Assembly (NCBI GenBank): GCA_963691655.1 | Contig: OY829327.1 | Location: forward strand, 56,990,079 to 57,054,078 | Length of the DNA: 64,000 nucleotides | Origin: Toxonevra muliebris | Taxonomy: Eukaryota; Arthropoda; Insecta; Diptera; Pallopteridae | Direction of reading: 5' to 3' | In this document: piece after piece, positions 29,080-40,859 of the stretch | Layout of the letters: each line of letters begins with the position of its first letter | Numbering within the stretch: position 1 is the stretch's first letter | Notes under the pieces: generated by a model | Database searches by the model: none | What the model saw: the letters and a program-made list of their open reading frames with translations, nothing else | Told to the model about the DNA's origin: nothing | Made by a program: the position numbers and the translations under genes

Positions 29080-29718
29080 GAAGTCGAGCTTTCAGTGCAA
29101 TCGCTTAAATTTGTTACGATGGAAACTCATTTCATTGTTTACAAGTTTGCAAAAACATTTGTGTCACAGTTTTGCAGAAAAAATTTCGTAAATAATTATT
29201 TAGCAGGAAAGTCGCAGCTTACAATCGTTAGAGAAATAAATCATTTAAATGTTAATGAAATATTTGTATATTGAACCATAAAACAATGCAATGATACTGG
29301 CTGCACTACGAAACGTTACGGTGGCGGGCGAAAAAAAACAGAAACTTCAACAGAAATTGCTCAAAAAGTCAGAATTCGCCAAAACCCCAGTGTAAGAAAA
29401 ATGGCTGCTGCTTTAAAATGTCCAACCGAAGCTTGCGTCAGATATTTAAAAACATAACCCAAGGTTGTTATGCCTTACAAGATCTGAAAGACACATAATC
29501 TTTCATCGAAGAAAAGAGTAAAAGAGTTGAAGCGCTTGCACACTAGCGGCCAGTTGCCAAATTTCGTCTTCTCAGATAAGAAAAATTTCCCAATTGAGCA
29601 GTACGTAAATAAGCGAAATGATCGAGTCTGGTTACAGGGGAAAACGTTCGAAAATTTTGTAATAAGAACCGCCGATGGACGTTCCCCGCTCGTATTTTTG
29701 GAGCCTTTTAAGATATAG
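29080..29718 (+). pseudogene. Tc1-like transposase remnant
   Basis: NNYLAGKSQLTIVREINHLN, then TIKQCNDTGCTTKRYGGGRK and SVRKMAAALKCPTEACVRYL form the paired-like helix-turn-helix region with interspersed stops (about 29180-29455). KELKRLHTSGQLPNFVFSDK and NFPIEQYVNKRNDRVWLQGK follow. The first catalytic acidic position is Lys (SDKK for the usual SDEK). NFVIRTADGRSPLVF shows a fusion across a deletion. No terminal repeats were found. Confidence 0.8.
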
Positions 29719-29780
29719 GAATGATCAAACATTAAAAACAAAATTTTTTTTCGTACCTGCATAGGTATAGACGTGGCAAA

Positions 29781-30738
29781 GTGGTGCGAAAACGCACCAC
29801 TGTGGTGAAAATTTAAAAGTTTGTGTTTTTATTCTTAGACTGAAAAAGTCATTGAATTTGTAATTATAATTGTTTTAACATGTATTTTTAGTAAGTACGC
29901 AGTTAATTCTTGATAAAAAATAAAATAATTTGTGATTTATTTTTGGCAAAAAAGTAAAAAAAAAACGTTAAAAAAATTTAGTGATCTCAAAACTATTGTT
30001 TGGAGTGGGTGTCTTCGAAGTATTTTGAAAAAAATAATACATTGCATTTTGTGCATATGTATGCTGTATGATTGTGGCAGTGTTTGCATCTCCTACGGAA
30101 ATCATCTGGTCCCGCAGCAACACAATGGACGACACGGTCAAGTCGAATGGCATTGTTGATGACTTCTCCTCTACAAGCAACATTGTCGTTTAGAAGAATA
30201 AATTCAGTAACTGAAACTCAAAAATCAAATTTAGACAGTAGCGCCTTTTTATAGTCCAAGAGAGATTTTGATTTATAGCATTTTTGACAACTTGGTCTCC
30301 AAGAAAAGGTTAATTGGACCAAAAACAATCAACTTCGGGAAATGAGTTATAAGCCGAAACAAACAATATGCAATGAATTTCCAGATTCGATTAACAATAA
30401 AAGTCGTGCGAATTGCATATGTGGGAAATGTAAAGAATTTAATTAAAACAAGAAGTAGAATAATCAAAAACAAATCTTTGCACTTACATTCTTTGCAATA
30501 AAAATAACTATATATATTTTTTTGTAATAAAAAAAGGTTTTCGGTCATACGGCTAAATATGTGCTAAAATATAATTAAAAACTTATATTATTTTCCTTTA
30601 AATGTAACTATGATGTAGCTTCTTTAACAAAATAAATCATTTTTTTCTGATATTGTCATTATAATGACAAAACTCAAAGCATTAAAATTACCCTAAAAAT
30701 GAACTTGTATATTGACAATGGTGCGTTTTCGCACCACA
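29781..30738. mobile_element. Possible DNA transposon remnant bounded by GGTGCG palindromes
   Basis: GTGGTGCGAAAACGCACCAC (29781-29800) and TGGTGCGTTTTCGCACCA (30719-30736) are each palindromic and inverse to each other, about 940 bp apart. A short coding-like stretch at about 30075-30195 (VFASPTEIIWSRSNTMDDTV and on) lies between. Superfamily unknown. Confidence 0.35.
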
Positions 30739-31699
30739 CAGTTTTATGGAAACGTTACGGATTTACAAGTGAACCGATCTTTACACTTTCTTTTCCCGGT
30801 TGAAAGATAAATAATCAAACTAACTATTTGGAAGGTTTCACAATTTAAAAAAAATATTTAGTATTATTTTTTTATCTTTAAAATTAAAAAAAATCAATAT
30901 TGTCAAAAATTGAAAACAAGCTCGAAAGTCAGAAATTAATGTCATAATGGTGAGAAAAGTATTATTTACCAATTCAATTAAATGAATGGTCGATTGATAA
31001 AACCGTCTCTTCGTAACTGGAGCAATCACTGCCCTGGGGTTGCAAGTTTTACAAAGCATGCTAAAAGTAAATACTGGTCACTTGAGCATTCTTGAAATTC
31101 CTAACATTCTAATCTTCTCTGTTTCGGATTATATGCTTAGGGATCTATGTTTCGGTGGGAAATTCAATATTGTATTTCCTTTTAGGGTCAATTAGGCTGG
31201 TTAATGCCCTCACTTTGGTCCCAAAAGACGAAATATATGCAATTGAGGCCTGTACAAATAAAGGTATAAAAGGCACCTGTTATTGTAATTTCTCAGACTT
31301 TTCTTGGCACCCTCTTCATGCAGTTTTTCTTCAAAACCATCCAATTTGACATTGCTCGTAATGAAGCCGTCGTTGAAGTGGCTAGAAAAGGCTCATCAGG
31401 GTTGTACGTTGAACCCCCATCCTTCTTGTTGACTCGGCGGGGCCTCTTCGTAATCTATCGTTGAGGGATGGACTAAAAAAAATGTCTTAGTCAAGCGGAA
31501 GCGACTGTCGTCCCTCTTACCCATGGTTTTTTTTTTGGGAGCTTCAAAAGTATTCAAGAATACAGCACTCAGACAAGTTTGATGTCCATTGTACTATGTC
31601 CTGTGTTCCCTTTTGCTATTCTTTAAATCTACCAGATTTATTAATAAATCTTAACAGATTCTGCGGTGTTAGAAAGCTCAGGTGTTCGTCTCCCAACAC

Positions 31700-32469
31700 T
31701 CAAGTGCCAAATATGTTTGCTCTGATCTGGCAGAAAACGTGGTTAGTTTCACTTGGTAAAAGTAGCTGCTCCATAGCAAACCCACGAGTCACAATTAACG
31801 CTATATTGCCGTTTTGAAAGAACTTCCTGGACTCTAACTGAACCCACCCAATAGAGTTTGGGTATCCTAGCAGGTTCTTCGGACAGCAAGTTTTCGAGGA
31901 ATTACTTTCCCAAGAACCTATATCTTGTCCTCGCCAAGGCGGCGCACAAAGAAATTGGGAAACTGTGTCTTTTTCTTCTAAGTTTCCCCAACTGTCTGCA
32001 GTAGGTGCTGAAAGGGATACGCAGTTCTCTCGTGGGTACCTATACAGCAACGGTCTGTATAAGCTGCTATTAATTTAGCAGTGTTGGTAGAATCCCTGGT
32101 TAGACATACACCTACGGGATGTTAGTGACTTCAACCTCCGATTAGCTAGTTGAAGACAGCGCAGGTTCATGCCTCTCTTTACAACTCCCAGGTTGACTAG
32201 AACCGGTACTCCTAAAAAGTCGTCAAGAGAGGCCCCTGAGCGCGGTAATTCATTGGCTTTCTTAATTCTTTCACTGTTCCTATGGCCGGGTCCCAGATGA
32301 GAGTGATGTCAGCATAATAGTTTAGCTCGCTCAGTACCTCCCTGCACTCCTTAACAAGCTTTGATTTTATGGTGGGTGATTGAATTGATTTTATTTGTGC
32401 CTGGTTGTCGATATAAATGACGACCTTACACCTATCTGTGATATGACGTTTTATTAGTAGATTAGACAA
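31700..32469 (-). pseudogene. Non-LTR retrotransposon RNase H and C-terminal fragment
   Basis: From 32469 on the - strand: CKVVIYIDNQAQIKSIQSPT then KSKLVKECREVLSELNYYAD and ITLIWDPA, the RNase H part of I/LOA/R1-type elements (usual YSDSQAAIK and WVPGH). Downstream, after frame breaks, ADSWGNLEEKDTVSQFLCA and GYPNSIGWV resemble the C-terminal HFLC-containing tail of the same proteins (31700-32050). Multiple stops and shifts. Confidence 0.65.
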
Positions 32470-33304
32470 GCTTCCGAAATACCGAAAACTTCAGTTTGAA
32501 AAGCCGAGGCCCTCTTATCCACTCGTTAATAAAATTCTCTTTTACAAAAGAAGACAAATCTGCTGAAAGGATTAATATATAAAAGCCAAAGGCGTTCTTC
32601 CTCCTCATTTATCACGAAAGTATGCTACTAATTTATGAAAGTATGCAGACATTTAATAAAAAAATTGACACAATGTGAATAGTAAGAACTAAATTAGCAA
32701 AAGTTTTAAAGTGGAAATAAGGATTTCATGAGTTTTTTTACTTGTTTAATAATATTTTTTACAACCATTAAAATTGGCTTTTAGTATAAGGTAACATTGA
32801 TAAAATGTGAAATGTGTTGGAAATTACTCAAAACTCGAGTTTACCAAGCATATTTAATCCTTCTTTTATATGCTCCTTCTGCAAATATTTTCCGTGATTT
32901 TTAAAACCGGGAACTATGTAGGCCGAACCAAAATTTGAGAATACTGACTCAGTATTAAATTTTTCAATTCACAATGTGAAACTCGGAAGTTCATCCTGTT
33001 GCAAAGTTCAAGGCAGAGAGAGGTATACAAAGCTTAGGTCTTTTGAAAAATGTCCTTTGTGGATCTTGTGGATCCTCTTGGATCCATAAGTGTAAGAATA
33101 AATGAAGTTTAGGCAATAATAAAACTAAGTAATAAAAACACATATGAGCTGTTGCGTGCAAAAGGGGTGTAAGTCTAAATCAGATTTCTGTACAAAGTAG
33201 GGTTCTTGCAAAATTTATTTTCCCAATTTACAGGCATCTTTATAGAACACATTGTGCCAAATTAAAATTTTAGCAATTTTAATCGCACAACCCTAACCCT
33301 TAGT

Positions 33305-34795
33305 GGGTTAGGGTTAGGTTCCTATATACACATACATGCCGTTAAAACATATATTAATATGTATATTTAATTAATTATAATATATACAATTCACAGAACG
33401 GAAATAATACGGTACAACAAGAGGAAAATTGATATAAAAGGACATGCATCGGGCAGTAGAAGGCACTCAGACTTAGACTGTGGCACAGGTCATTTCTTCT
33501 TCTCTTTGGTAGATTACGATTGCGTCAGCACGGAAGGATAAGACTTAGACATTGGTAGCTAATATCAAGCGAAGCGACAGCACGTTTGCTTCCTCTTAAT
33601 TCTCAGAAATCGGTCAGGTCACACCAAGATATATAAAGATCAGGTATTCATTAAACACCAGGGTGTGCAACAGCCTCACTGGTGTAGTACAAACGAAGTT
33701 GCCATTGACCACGACAACGACTTAGCCATCATGTCACGAGAACACGCATCGTAAATACAAGAACAGGAACGAGCGGCAACGAAGCCAAAGAAAGAAACCT
33801 GATCGCCAAGAAAGGCAAACAAAGTGAAACGAGCTCCAACGAAGGCGAACGAACGCCAGAGAGATACGATTGAGAGGCTACAAAGAACAAACAAAGACTA
33901 TACGAGGCAGCGATGCCAACTTGCGGGGAATTCCCCGATTTTCGGGGAATTTTACTTAGCACGGGGAATCGGGGAATGAGCTGTTTTTACGGGGAATTTG
34001 AAGTCGTTGAGCTTTTAGTAATTAAAGTCTGTAGAATGTTTTTTGTTAAATTTTATGTAATGTAAAATGTTTAACTTATGAAATATTTCATTTTTTCTTA
34101 AGCAGGCCCTGCAATTTATTGGTTTGGAGAAATCAATTTTTAAAAAAGCGTGCTATTTAAAAGTATTATGTTTCGAAAGTATTTTGTAAAAATTGATGAA
34201 GATGAAGTTAATTTTTTCTATGCTAAAAACCGATAGTCCAAATTTTGATCCCGTTTTTCTCAAAACAAAGTTTTTGCCATTTTTTATTTGAGTCAAAAGA
34301 AATCCCATGTCTTTACCTTTGAGAACTTTGATGTCCAAAAGTGGGTGATCATATAAGCTAAGTTAAGAATTCCGGAGTCAGAAAGTACATTTCTATTAAC
34401 CAGTCCCATAAAAATTTATTAAGTTTTGGACCGAGAAAGTTCAGGGTCAACTTGAAATAACACTCACTGAGGTCAATTTCGTTTTTGTAAAATGTTTATA
34501 TGGAAACTGCGTGTAGCGCTGTTATAATATGAAATTATACCAATGCGGAGAATTCGATCATAAATCGGGGAATTTCTCGAGGGCTATCGGGGAGAAAGAA
34601 AAAATGAGTTGGCATCCCTGATACGAGGTACCAAGAATAAAAATACTAACGAATCAAGTGTAATTAAAACAACAGTGAAGAATATAAATAAACAAGTGAG
34701 CATAGAAAATCAAAACGAGCTATCGTGTGTTATTTATGTATCCTGGTTACTCGCTGAGCATACCTTAGTCTAAAGAAAAGGAACCAGGAAGGTTC
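33305..34795 (+). mobile_element. Probable solo LTR, split by a hAT insertion
   Basis: The sequence has promoter-like TATAAAAGG at about 33433, then a long GC-richer transcribed-looking stretch, and AATATAAATAAA near 34680 that could be the polyadenylation signal, ending TTCGTTACAACA. This is the layout of one retrotransposon LTR (about 780 bp without the insert). No coding region follows, hence a solo LTR. Both boundaries are approximate and I could not find a target duplication. Confidence 0.45.
33908..34620. mobile_element. hAT-type non-autonomous element nested in the solo LTR
   Basis: ATACGAGG at 33900-33907 is repeated exactly at 34621-34628, an 8-bp target duplication. The ends are CAGCGATGCCAACT and the inverse of CAGGGATGCCAACT. 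Near both ends the motif CGGGGAAT recurs many times, a subterminal array. Length is 713 bp, with no transposase frame. Confidence 0.85.
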
Positions 34796-34850
34796 GTTAC
34801 AACATGTTCAACCTAGATGTTCACCTTTTTTGTAAGAAACTGAATGAAAT

Positions 34851-34930
34851 TATTGCCTGAAGATGAAAATCCAAATAGAAAAAAAAAAGTTGACTTACAC
34901 CACTTTTGCACTCAGCGGCTCATATGCATT
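34851..34930 (+). repeat. Fragment shared with the 40860 MITE
   Basis: ATTGCCTGAAGATGAAAATC and the following CACCACTTTTGCACTCAGCGGCTCAT match 40946-41015 (ATTGCCTGAAGGTGAAAATC, CACTTTGGCACACAACGGCTCAT), in the same orientation. No terminal repeats remain here. Confidence 0.5.
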
Positions 34931-35021
34931 TCGATAAACAGTTTAAAAATGTCGATCTAAAAACTTAATTCTTTTAATCATTCGAACAGGAATATATTAT
35001 TACAATTTTTTTTCTAAACAG

Positions 35022-35084
35022 GGACCTATGGGTATGCGCGGTGATTCTGGTTCATCTGGTCCTGTCGGCAAAGCGGGAATACCG
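35022..35084 (+). CDS. Collagen exon F (21 residues)
   Basis: 63 nt, phase 0 to 0. The acceptor is a T-rich tract plus AAACAG and the donor is GTAAGT. It encodes seven triplets, GPMGMRGDSGSSGPVGKAGI followed by P. It holds an R-G-D-S tetrapeptide, the classic integrin motif, though its accessibility in a triple helix is unknown. Downstream splicing can go either to the short terminal exon at 35269 or to exon G at 45029. Confidence 0.9.
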
Positions 35085-35268
35085 GTAAGTTATATGAATT
35101 AATATTTATTCCTCATAAACATTTCAAAGAGTATGCTTTCTAATTCGGCTGCAAATACTAAATATTTTCAAAATTTTTTGCTTTAAACTTAACTTTGTTT
35201 TGTTTTTGTAACTAATAATAAATAATATTTTTGTGCTTCTTCTACTTCTTCTTTTTTTCTTCTAACAG

Positions 35269-35283
35269 GTGTGGGGCTACTAA
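35269..35283 (+). CDS. Probable alternative last coding exon of the collagen (V-W-G-Y-stop)
   Basis: A strong acceptor (long CTTCTTCT/TTTTTTTCTTCTAACAG tract) lies only 184 nt after exon F. Reading in the phase set by exon F gives Val-Trp-Gly-Tyr then TAA. The A-rich sequence that follows has several AATAAA-like motifs and could be a 3' UTR. If used, it makes a shorter isoform that ends the second triple helix after seven more triplets and lacks the Cys-containing segment and acidic tail. The reasoning rests on splice-site strength and frame only; without transcript data the exon could be a chance site. Confidence 0.55.
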   Translation: MWGY

Positions 35284-37423
35284 TCCTATAAAAAAACAGT
35301 ATTAATTAAAAAGAAATCAAACACGCACTACAGTAACTACACACTCATACACAAACACACACATACAAAACACACACACGCTGAACGTAACTAAACAAAT
35401 TTATATTTGTAAACTAAAAAAATAAAAATGAGAAAAACAAGTTGAAAAATGAAAAACAAATATGCGAAAATCGAAATGTGCTAAAATTGTGTGCTGTTGC
35501 ATTATCAAAAAAGAAAAAAAAAGTTAACAAACTGTTATATGTTAAAATTACAAATTATCTGTCAAAAATCTTACTTTATTTAACCTGCCTAAAATATTAA
35601 ATATGATTGAAGATCCTAAGAATTATCCGAAAACTATTCAAATGAAATTTGATTACTCAACGATAGCTCAAAATACCAAAATTAATCACTATTTCAACAA
35701 ACAACCACAAAACTACTACACAAACTAACTACGCACTGATGATGCAGTAGAAAAAATTACAGGCTCACTGAATTTCCGCAGTAAACTCAATAGTTCAAAG
35801 TGTTTTTCATAACTAACCTTAAAATACAAAACTAATTCATATCATTTTTTTTCTTTTGAAAAATATCCGAATACTTAACTTAATGAGTAACTTGTTACTA
35901 TTCAAAATAACAACATCATTTTGTGCAAACGTTTTTCGATAATACACAAAAACAACAAAAATTCAATTACATACACGTGAAATAAATACACTGAGAAGAT
36001 TTTTTTATCTCTACAAATTTTTCATCCAAATTTCCTGTAAAATATACAAATTCTGCTTAATAATTAGCAACATTTTAGTTTGTTCAATGAAAAAATAAAA
36101 ATAAAAAAAAAAAATAGTTATAAAAGGAAAAGTTTTAGGTACCGTCCATGGGCTTTGTCTTAATGTAATTGCCAAAGCTTAAGAGCAAAATAATTTTACA
36201 AAAATTATAACAAAGCAAAAAAGATTTACGAATATTTATACATACTTACTTAATTACATACATACATTCCAATTAAAAGAAAAAAGTGAATTGAAATCAA
36301 AAATTGTTTAAAAGTTAAAAATGAAAATCGAAACTAAATTTTTGAAGAAATACTAAGTAATTGTAAAATATCACAAGATTAAAGCAAAAACATTAAAGAA
36401 TCTTCCATTTTAATTATTGAAAATACATATATTTAATGAACTTATTTACTCGAAATTAGTTAGATTAAAGAAAATAGAAACCATGAAATATTGAAGACAT
36501 TATTTCTCCACATGAGTCGAAATATTTGAAGAAATATGAAGAGAGAATCGCGTCAGTATAAATTATTAATTACATAGGCCTGTGAAATTGAGGATTTCAA
36601 ATCATGATTGAGAACAAGGAGTGGATTCGAATGTTCTAAAAAAAAATTACAAGAAAGCATTTGCTTGCTTTACAAATATTAAAATGAAATTCAAAATATA
36701 CTGGCGTAATAAAAGATCAAAACTAAAAAAAAAATAAATATTAGTTCATTGTGCACCTATTGGAAAAGTTAGGCCAGAAATTCTAAATATATTAAAGTTG
36801 GTTAAAAATGAACAAAATCAATATTTTTCACATTTGGGAAAAAACTTTTTGAAACTTTAAAGAGATGAAAAAATTCGGCTTCTGTTCCTTCTTGTTCCCA
36901 ATTGTCTAACCCTTTCGGTAAAACTTGATCGTTCTTATGCCTCTGAGATATTCAAACTTTTTAAAGCTTCTTCTTCCTTCTGGAACTTTTTTTTTAGAAA
37001 AAATTATACTAATTGTCAGGCAGAATATATTTAACATTAAAAAAAAACAACCCTGACAGTTGTAAAAAAATATCTGAATTACTGATCTAATGACTAATCT
37101 TAACGACAAACGTATTCTAAAAAAAAATTTAATGACTAAATTGTTGTTTTGCTTCAAAGTAACGAACATGACACGGGGAGACCGACCAAAACGGCAGTCT
37201 GGTGTGTTTGTTTGTGTCGGTCATGTTGTACCGATAAGCGAAAGTGTCTTTGCTGATAATTTTTTTGTAAAGGTTTGGCACTGTGGAGCAATCTTATATG
37301 TGATATTTTTCTCGGATCCCAATAGCTATACTTTTACCACAGAAGTGAATCAAGTCTTAAAAATTTATAAAGTTCTTACATATCATTGTATGTATGCGTT
37401 CACAAAGCCTAAAATTACCACAT
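35284..37423. other. Possible 3' UTR of the short collagen isoform, then intron
   Basis: Very A-rich with many AATAAA-like motifs and CA repeats near 35340-35380, as expected for a 3' UTR if the VWGY exon is used. No coding after 35283 recognised. Confidence 0.4.
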
Positions 37424-37542
37424 AGAAATACTAGGTTAGACAATTCGTCGCCTGAGAATTGATTTTGCGTATAGGCATAGGAATACTTACACACATACGC
37501 CAAATCAATTCTCAGGCGACGAATTGGTTTGGTAGAATTTCT
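37424..37542. repeat. Strong hairpin, 32-bp arms with one mismatch
   Basis: CAATTCGTCGCCTGAGAATT and the next 12 bases (37441-37472) are the inverse of 37495-37526, apart from one base; the loop is 22 nt. After a short mismatched stretch the outer AGAAATACTA (37424-37433) and TAGAATTTCT (37533-37542) also pair. It could be a small foldback element, or the transcript could fold into a miRNA-like hairpin. Confidence 0.9.
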
Positions 37543-37708
37543 TTCAGCTGAAAACGAGAAAGTGCATGTATTTGCTCTTTCAGGTGTAATTGTGGTTCAT
37601 GCGAAAAACGTGGTTCATGCTATCACATTTTAATTGTGAAAATTTCCCCACTAAACCTAATGTACATTTTCGTTTTCAACAAATAACAGTGTTGAAATGT
37701 GTTATTAC

Positions 37709-38825
37709 CAGACTGGGGATTCAGTGAATAAATTTCGTTCTTCACTACTTTTAGTGCCAATGTAAGTTAGACTCCATTGCCACTAAACATCATATTCCCG
37801 TTTAGTAGTACGGGAAATAAAATCCCACTAACACTAAACGTTTAGAGGAAGTGAAAATCGAACACAACTACCATTAAACTAAAGAAAATCAAACCCTACT
37901 ACCACTAAACGCTGGTAATATGGAGAAAGAGGCCAATGCTACTTAGTGGAAATCAACATTGAATTACACTAAGTTATCTAAAAACTTTTTATAAATTTTT
38001 ACCGAATTTGAGTTTAATAACCCTCTCTCTTGTCCGAACCCTTTAAACCCAAAAAGTCAAATCTGTAAAAATATGAAAATATAAAAAACAGCATCGAATA
38101 ATGTGTTTTGCACTCCAGTCTTTGTGCTGCAAACTGTTAATTTCTTTTTTGTAATATAGAAGCCGTTCGTAGACCAATATAGCGGCTATTTTCGCTTCCT
38201 GAAATTCTGTAGTAAAAAGGAATAACAGCTTAAGTTAATTTTCTTGTCTGCCGAGTTTAATAGCTTTGAACAGAAATATTAAAGAAATTATAGCACTTTC
38301 CAAAAGACTCTAACATCAAATCAAAGACCAATTTTGAAACGACATACAATTCTTAAAATTATTTAGAAATTCGTTTAATATTTATAATTAAAAATATATG
38401 ATAATAATATATTTCTCATCTTTTAGGTTATTTTCCATCGAGTTAAGTTGTTTTTCATCTGCAGTAACAGAATTGTTAATAGCCCTCGCCGTAAAAATCT
38501 CTCCAATTTTAATTTCGAAAAGCTTGTTCCAATCAAAATTATCAAAATTGATTCTGGAGGCAAAAATATATAAACCGAAAAAACGAAATAATAAAAAGAA
38601 AAATGTTATTTAAACAAAAAATTGTCAATTAAACTCTCTACCCTTATCACCAAACGTTTAATGATAATGGGGTTTAATTTCCACTAGTTTAGTGGTATTG
38701 GAATATGGGGTCCACTACCACAAAGCGTTTGGTGATAGAGGGATTTGACTTCCACTACCAATAAAGATTTAGCGGGAGTGAAAATTGAGGTGTAGCCAAA
38801 ATTTAGTGACTAAATCCCCAGTCTG
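37709..38825. mobile_element. hAT-type non-autonomous element with subterminal CCACTA-type array
   Basis: The ends are CAGACTGGGGATTCAGTGA and the inverse of CAGACTGGGGATTTAGTCA. The flanking 8-mers are GTTATTAC (37701-37708) and GCTATTAC (38826-38833), one mismatch. About 250 bp at each end holds repeated variants of CCACTACCACTAAACG in inverted arrangement. The middle is AT-rich with no transposase. Length 1117 bp. Confidence 0.82.
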
Positions 38826-38833
38826 GCTATTAC

Positions 38834-40851
38834 AAAATAAATAAGCTTAAAGTTTATTTAGTATTTTCAACATACCTTTCTTTGTTTGGTTTTTTCTTAT
38901 GGCACTGAATCTGTCGTTGTGACGAGTTGCATGATGCACTAATGTGGTAGCCTCCATTCTCGTCGAAGTGCTTCCTTAAGAGCGAGCATTCTTACTATCG
39001 TAATTTTTAGTGAGGACCTTCTACTTAAATTCGATTTGATAGTGCTTTATTTGTGAGTTTAATTAAAATGTGAATGGTCCACTAGTGATCTTTTTTTTAT
39101 GAAAGCCGATCATTTTGCATATTTACTTGCTGCTTAATGCTATAATTTTGTTCATCAAAGATGAAGATATTTGGAAATTGACCACATCGTGCGGCGTGCA
39201 ACTCCCTCATCAATTAATGCTATAATTAAACCCAAAGCAGAATATATTAAAAATATGAAATATGTGAAACTTCTTTTTAAATAAAATATATTGAAGAATG
39301 ATAAACTTATGACTTTTTTCATTGTCTCACCCTGTATATTGAAATGGAATTGGTTACTTTAGACAATAAAACAAATGGTTAATTAGAAGCCTGACATACA
39401 ATAAGAAACTAATTGTTGCAAGTACTGGCGTGGTATTGACGGACAGCGGTAGACTGCCATGAATCCAATCCAGTATTTGGTAAAAGTAAATTAAAAACCA
39501 TTCAAGTATCACCAGTTGAAAAAACATCTTACTTGGCCAATACTATTGGGTATTGGGTAGAGGAAAGATGTCAGCACCAAACCAGAGCAAAATAACTTAA
39601 TTTTTCTAAACAGCTGGCTAATCTCGGGCAAGCACTAAGATGATCATAAATTTTTTCTAATATCGACTCTAGTTATTACAGAGAAATTTTTCAGGATTGC
39701 TAGGGCAATATATTTGAACTTTGGATAATAAATTACAATTTCAATTAAAAATGAAAAAAATCTTACTGGTTTCATTAATGTTTCAAAGCTTATTAAAAAC
39801 GTATGTATTTGAAAATATAATGAGGAAACAAAATAAATGAAAATAAGTGTGCAAACATAAAAAAAATGAATGCAAATTATTTTTGAAACGCAAACAGTAT
39901 TTTCGAGTAGAAAACGTTAAATTCTATATGTTTTTTTATTAAAAAAAAAAATACAAAATGCGATGATGCTTAAGAAAACAAACTTACTAAATGTGTAAAA
40001 ACATTAACAACTGCAATTAAAAATTTCAGAATGTCAATAAATGTGTCAATTCAGTTCAATTAACTAAAATTTAAAAAAATTGCATGCAACTTATAATTTC
40101 AAAATCATTATTCAACAATCATTTCATTAATTGCAAATAAATCTATTCAAATAACCTCATGCTTGATTAAATGTAAATATAGTAACCCCTCAATTTCAAC
40201 TCTCTAAAATCCTTTCAAATTTTAATGCACGCTACCTTACTTTTAAATTTTCGCATTAAGTAATACAATAAAATTAATTAACTTTTTATAAAAAAATACT
40301 TAAATTTCTACTTACATATACTCTACAATTTCATGTTCTCAAACTCTCGCTTTCTCCTCCTTATAAAAATGTAACTTAGGTTAGAATAATGAATAACAAA
40401 AACCTTAACAATAAAAATAATAATAAAAATACGTACGTACTTATAATAAAAAAAATATAAACATCAAAAACCACTATAAATATTGTATATTGTTAATTAT
40501 TATAGAAAGAAAAAAAAATTGTATAAGAATCTTGTATGTGTATTTCTAAATGTCGATTAAACCCTAAATCTAACAACAATAACAACAAACATCAAAAATA
40601 TGCCAATTTATACTCTTTGTTGCAAAAAATAAAAATAAACCAGAATACTGTATCAAAAGAAATTAACATATTTACATATACTTAAATACTAATATTAAAA
40701 AACCAAATAACAAAAAAAGGATATTGAAATTTTAGTGTAACATTTTCTTTTTCCTAGTTTTTTAATTGTTTCAATAAAATTATGAGTTTTTTGCATAAAC
40801 AAAATTAAATACAGCTATCTCCCGTAAAACATGGTAAATAGAATTTATTTA
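38834..40851. other. Collagen intron, nothing seen
   Basis: Extremely AT-rich from 39720 to 40800; no open frame of note. Confidence 0.6.
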
Positions 40852-40859
40852 TTGGGTTA

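Noticed and set aside
31155..31349. LVPKDEIYAIEACT as an RNase H-like piece on the + strand
   Set aside because: Only a few residues resemble the QAEIYAI block and the neighbouring RNase H fragment is on the other strand.
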